Assembly (NCBI GenBank): GCA_038045965.1
Contig: JBBSXD010000020.1
Span: 1 to 15,095 of the forward strand
Direction: 5' to 3'
DNA from: ARS1285 sp038045965
GTDB lineage: Archaea; Nanobdellota; Nanobdellia; Pacearchaeales; GW2011-AR1
DNA length: 15,095 nt
How positions within the stretch are numbered: the first letter of the stretch is position 1; each line of letters begins with the position of its first letter. Of the stretch, positions 13,890 to 15,095 are shown one piece after another. Position numbers and translations under genes: made by a program. The notes beneath the pieces are model-generated. The model was not told where the DNA came from, did no database searches, and was given only the letters and a program-made list of their open reading frames with translations.

Positions 13890-14003
13890 ATGGGTGATGA
13901 AAAAAATATAAGATGTGAAATTCACGAGGATCAATATATGTTTGAACATTGGGGTAGATATTATTGTCCTCAATGCAAAAAGTGGTATGAACTAAAAAAA
14001 TAA
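13890..14003 (+). CDS. 37-aa zinc-ribbon microprotein
   Basis: A very short reading frame encodes MGDEKNIRCEIHEDQ and, further on, HWGRYYCPQCKKWYELKK. Cys9 and His12, then His20, and a Cys26-Pro-Gln-Cys29 knuckle make a complete candidate Zn site (Cys-x2-His with Cys-x2-Cys), like a zinc ribbon or rubredoxin-type knuckle. The CPxCxxWYEL ending is typical of stand-alone zinc ribbons that act as nucleic-acid or protein adaptors. It is divergent from the Ntn-hydrolase-like gene and 47 bp upstream of the fused MNT gene on the same strand. The small size leads gene finders to skip it, but the motif pattern is unlikely by chance. Function unknown. Confidence 0.65.
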   Translation: MGDEKNIRCEIHEDQYMFEHWGRYYCPQCKKWYELKK

Positions 14004-14011
14004 TCAACAGC

Positions 14012-14019
14012 TTTAAAAA
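14012..14019 (+). promoter_or_regulatory. Possible TATA box of the second MNT gene
   Basis: TTTAAAAA lies 39 bp before the ATG at 14051. A second A/T stretch (14034-14047) is closer, so the true box is uncertain. Confidence 0.35.
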
Positions 14020-14050
14020 TAACTATATCTTCTGTTATATATTATAAAAG

Positions 14051-14869
14051 ATGGTGAATAAAAAAACAACAAAAAATCAAAAAGATATTCCTACTCTCCA
14101 AATAAAAAATAGAAGAGACATTGCAATGGATTTTGCTGAGAAAGTTGTGCAAAAATTTAATACTTTAATAAAAGCTGTAATTTTATTTGGTTCATCTGCA
14201 AAAGATACTGCAACTGCCGGCTCTGATGTAGACATAATAATTATTGTAGATAATGCTACAGTAAAATTCGATGAAGAATTTACCGTATGGTATAGAGAAG
14301 AATTAGGAAAGGTTATTTCTCAGAATCCTTACAAATCAGATCTTCATATAAATACTATAAAAATAACAACATGGTGGGAAGATTTTATGAAATCAGATCC
14401 TGTAGTTGTAAATGTTATAAGATATGGAGATGTTTTAATTGATGTAGGAGGATTCTTTAATCCATTAAAAGTTTTACTTCAGCAAGGGAAAATAATGCCC
14501 ACTCCAGAATCTATTTACAATATAGTTAACAGAGTTCCAGGACATATAGTTAGATCAAGACTAGCAGAGATGAGTTCTATAGAAGGATGTTATTGGGCGT
14601 ATGTAGAATGTTCTCAAGCCCTTCTAATGGCTGTAAAAATTCTTCCTCCAAGTCCAGAACACATTCCAGAATTATTAAACGAACATTTTGTAAAAAAAGG
14701 ACTTCTAAAGAAAAATTTTTTAAAAGATTATTCTGATATTTATGATTTACATAAAATGATACTCTATGGGCAGATAAAAAATCTAGATGGAAGAGTAATA
14801 GATGATTACCAGAATAAAGCCGAAGATTATTTTAAAAAAACTATCAAAATATTAAACGAGATTTTGTGA
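14051..14869 (+). CDS. MNT nucleotidyltransferase with C-terminal HEPN-like helical domain
   Basis: A 272-aa protein. After a basic 20-residue start, residues about 22-125 form an MNT domain: AVILFGSSAK with Gly47-Ser48, ten residues, then Asp59-Val-Asp61, a full GSx10DxD motif. The C-terminal half (about 150-270) is all helical (RLAEMSSIEGCYWAYVECSQ, then LLMAVKILPPSPEHIPELL, then DIYDLHKMILYGQI) and resembles a HEPN-like or KNTase C-terminal helical domain, in one chain with the transferase. Such fused MNT-HEPN proteins are common in archaea; whether they are toxin-antitoxin or housekeeping is unknown. No R-x(4-6)-H motif is clear, so RNase activity is not supported. The GSx10DxD motif matches that of the MNT gene at 12222-12800, but the architecture differs (fusion, no winged helix). 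It ends 26 bp before the RelE-like start. Confidence 0.8.
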   Translation: MVNKKTTKNQKDIPTLQIKNRRDIAMDFAEKVVQKFNTLIKAVILFGSSAKDTATAGSDVDIIIIVDNATVKFDEEFTVWYREELGKVISQNPYKSDLHINTIKITTWWEDFMKSDPVVVNVIRYGDVLIDVGGFFNPLKVLLQQGKIMPTPESIYNIVNRVPGHIVRSRLAEMSSIEGCYWAYVECSQALLMAVKILPPSPEHIPELLNEHFVKKGLLKKNFLKDYSDIYDLHKMILYGQIKNLDGRVIDDYQNKAEDYFKKTIKILNEIL

Positions 14870-14895
14870 TGAAATATATAATTTGATATTTTCTA

Positions 14896-15095
14896 GTGTA
14901 TAAAATTCAAACGGCAAATAATAGAACAGAAAAAAGATTAAGGATATACCTTCAACAAAGGGATAATATTAAAAATAAACTTAATAGATTAAAGATCGAT
15001 CCCAGAAGAGAACTAGATGCTCATCCACTTCATGGAAGACTATCTGGAAAATGGAGTTGTTGGCTAAGTTCAAATATAAGAATAATTTATAGTAT
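14896..15095 (+). CDS. RelE/ParE-like toxin, N-terminal part (cut by window edge)
   Basis: About 66 codons lie inside the window. The frame opens after a TGA at 14884, and the first usable start is GTG at 14896 (VYKIQTANNRTEKRL). The chain then has a basic helix (YLQQRDNIKNKLNRLKIDP) followed by HPLHGRLSGKWSCWLSSNIR and IIYS. The HPLxGxLxGxW...NIRIIY block is the core beta-sheet signature of RelE/ParE/HigB-type mRNA interferases and gyrase toxins. A TATA-like stretch (ATATATAA, 14874-14881) lies about 22 bp upstream. No antitoxin gene precedes it; the upstream gene is the MNT fusion, so the antitoxin may follow or be absent. The last 20-25 residues and any downstream antitoxin lie outside the window. 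Confidence 0.75.
   Translation, partial: MYKIQTANNRTEKRLRIYLQQRDNIKNKLNRLKIDPRRELDAHPLHGRLSGKWSCWLSSNIRIIYS

Noticed and set aside
1..15095. tRNA, rRNA, CRISPR array or complete insertion sequence
   Set aside because: Reading both strands I saw no T-loop GTTCGAATC-type block with matching acceptor stem, no regularly spaced repeats and no transposase.

Overview
The window looks like a chromosomal piece of a small-genome DPANN archaeon, most likely from the Woesearchaeota/Pacearchaeota/Nanoarchaeota group. The DNA is very AT-rich. It carries an archaeal-type tryptophanyl-tRNA synthetase and a threonyl-tRNA synthetase with the archaea-specific N-terminal editing domain. Most genes sit behind a BRE/TATA promoter placed about 29 bp before the start codon, the leaderless layout of archaea. 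The lineage is inferred from this combination and from protein style, not from a marker tree.

Layout: 1-138 (-) is the N-terminus of a secreted protein, with a strong Shine-Dalgarno site and a perfect 18-bp palindrome upstream. 428-2584 (-) is a membrane-anchored receptor-like protein with extracellular beta-rich domains and a cytoplasmic, degenerate class III cyclase-like domain. 2585-2947 is a divergent intergenic region with two tandem bulged hairpins of matching architecture, a candidate new structured RNA with its own possible promoter. 2948-3529 (+) is an unknown protein. 3549-3911 (+) is a decayed small membrane protein gene. 3976-6816 (+) holds trpS and thrS, each with its own promoter. 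6817-7091 holds an isolated GC-rich hairpin and the first 45 codons of a NYN-domain nuclease gene, a truncated remnant.

7070-11438 (+) is a run of four co-oriented genes: three proteins of unknown function (170, 484 and 144 aa) and a 617-aa endonuclease IV/xylose isomerase-like TIM barrel with a large helical insertion. They may belong to one uncharacterised system. 11440-12800 (-) is a compact operon of a wHTH-MNT nucleotidyltransferase, a HEPN-like protein and a cytidylyltransferase that has lost about 30 internal residues. 12856-13776 (-) is a stand-alone proteasome-beta-like Ntn-hydrolase candidate with Thr2, Asp18 and Lys33 placed like the 20S catalytic triad. 13890-14003 (+) is a 37-aa zinc-ribbon microprotein. 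14051-14869 (+) is a second MNT nucleotidyltransferase, probably fused to a HEPN-like domain. 14896-15095 (+) is the start of a RelE/ParE-like toxin cut by the window edge.

Functionally the window mixes housekeeping translation genes with small regulatory or defence-like modules (two MNT/HEPN loci, a RelE-like toxin, a NYN remnant) and several lineage-restricted proteins. Signs of gene decay (pseudogene, NYN stub, deleted cytidylyltransferase) are scattered between intact genes, as expected for a reduced genome. No tRNA, rRNA, CRISPR array or complete insertion sequence was seen.
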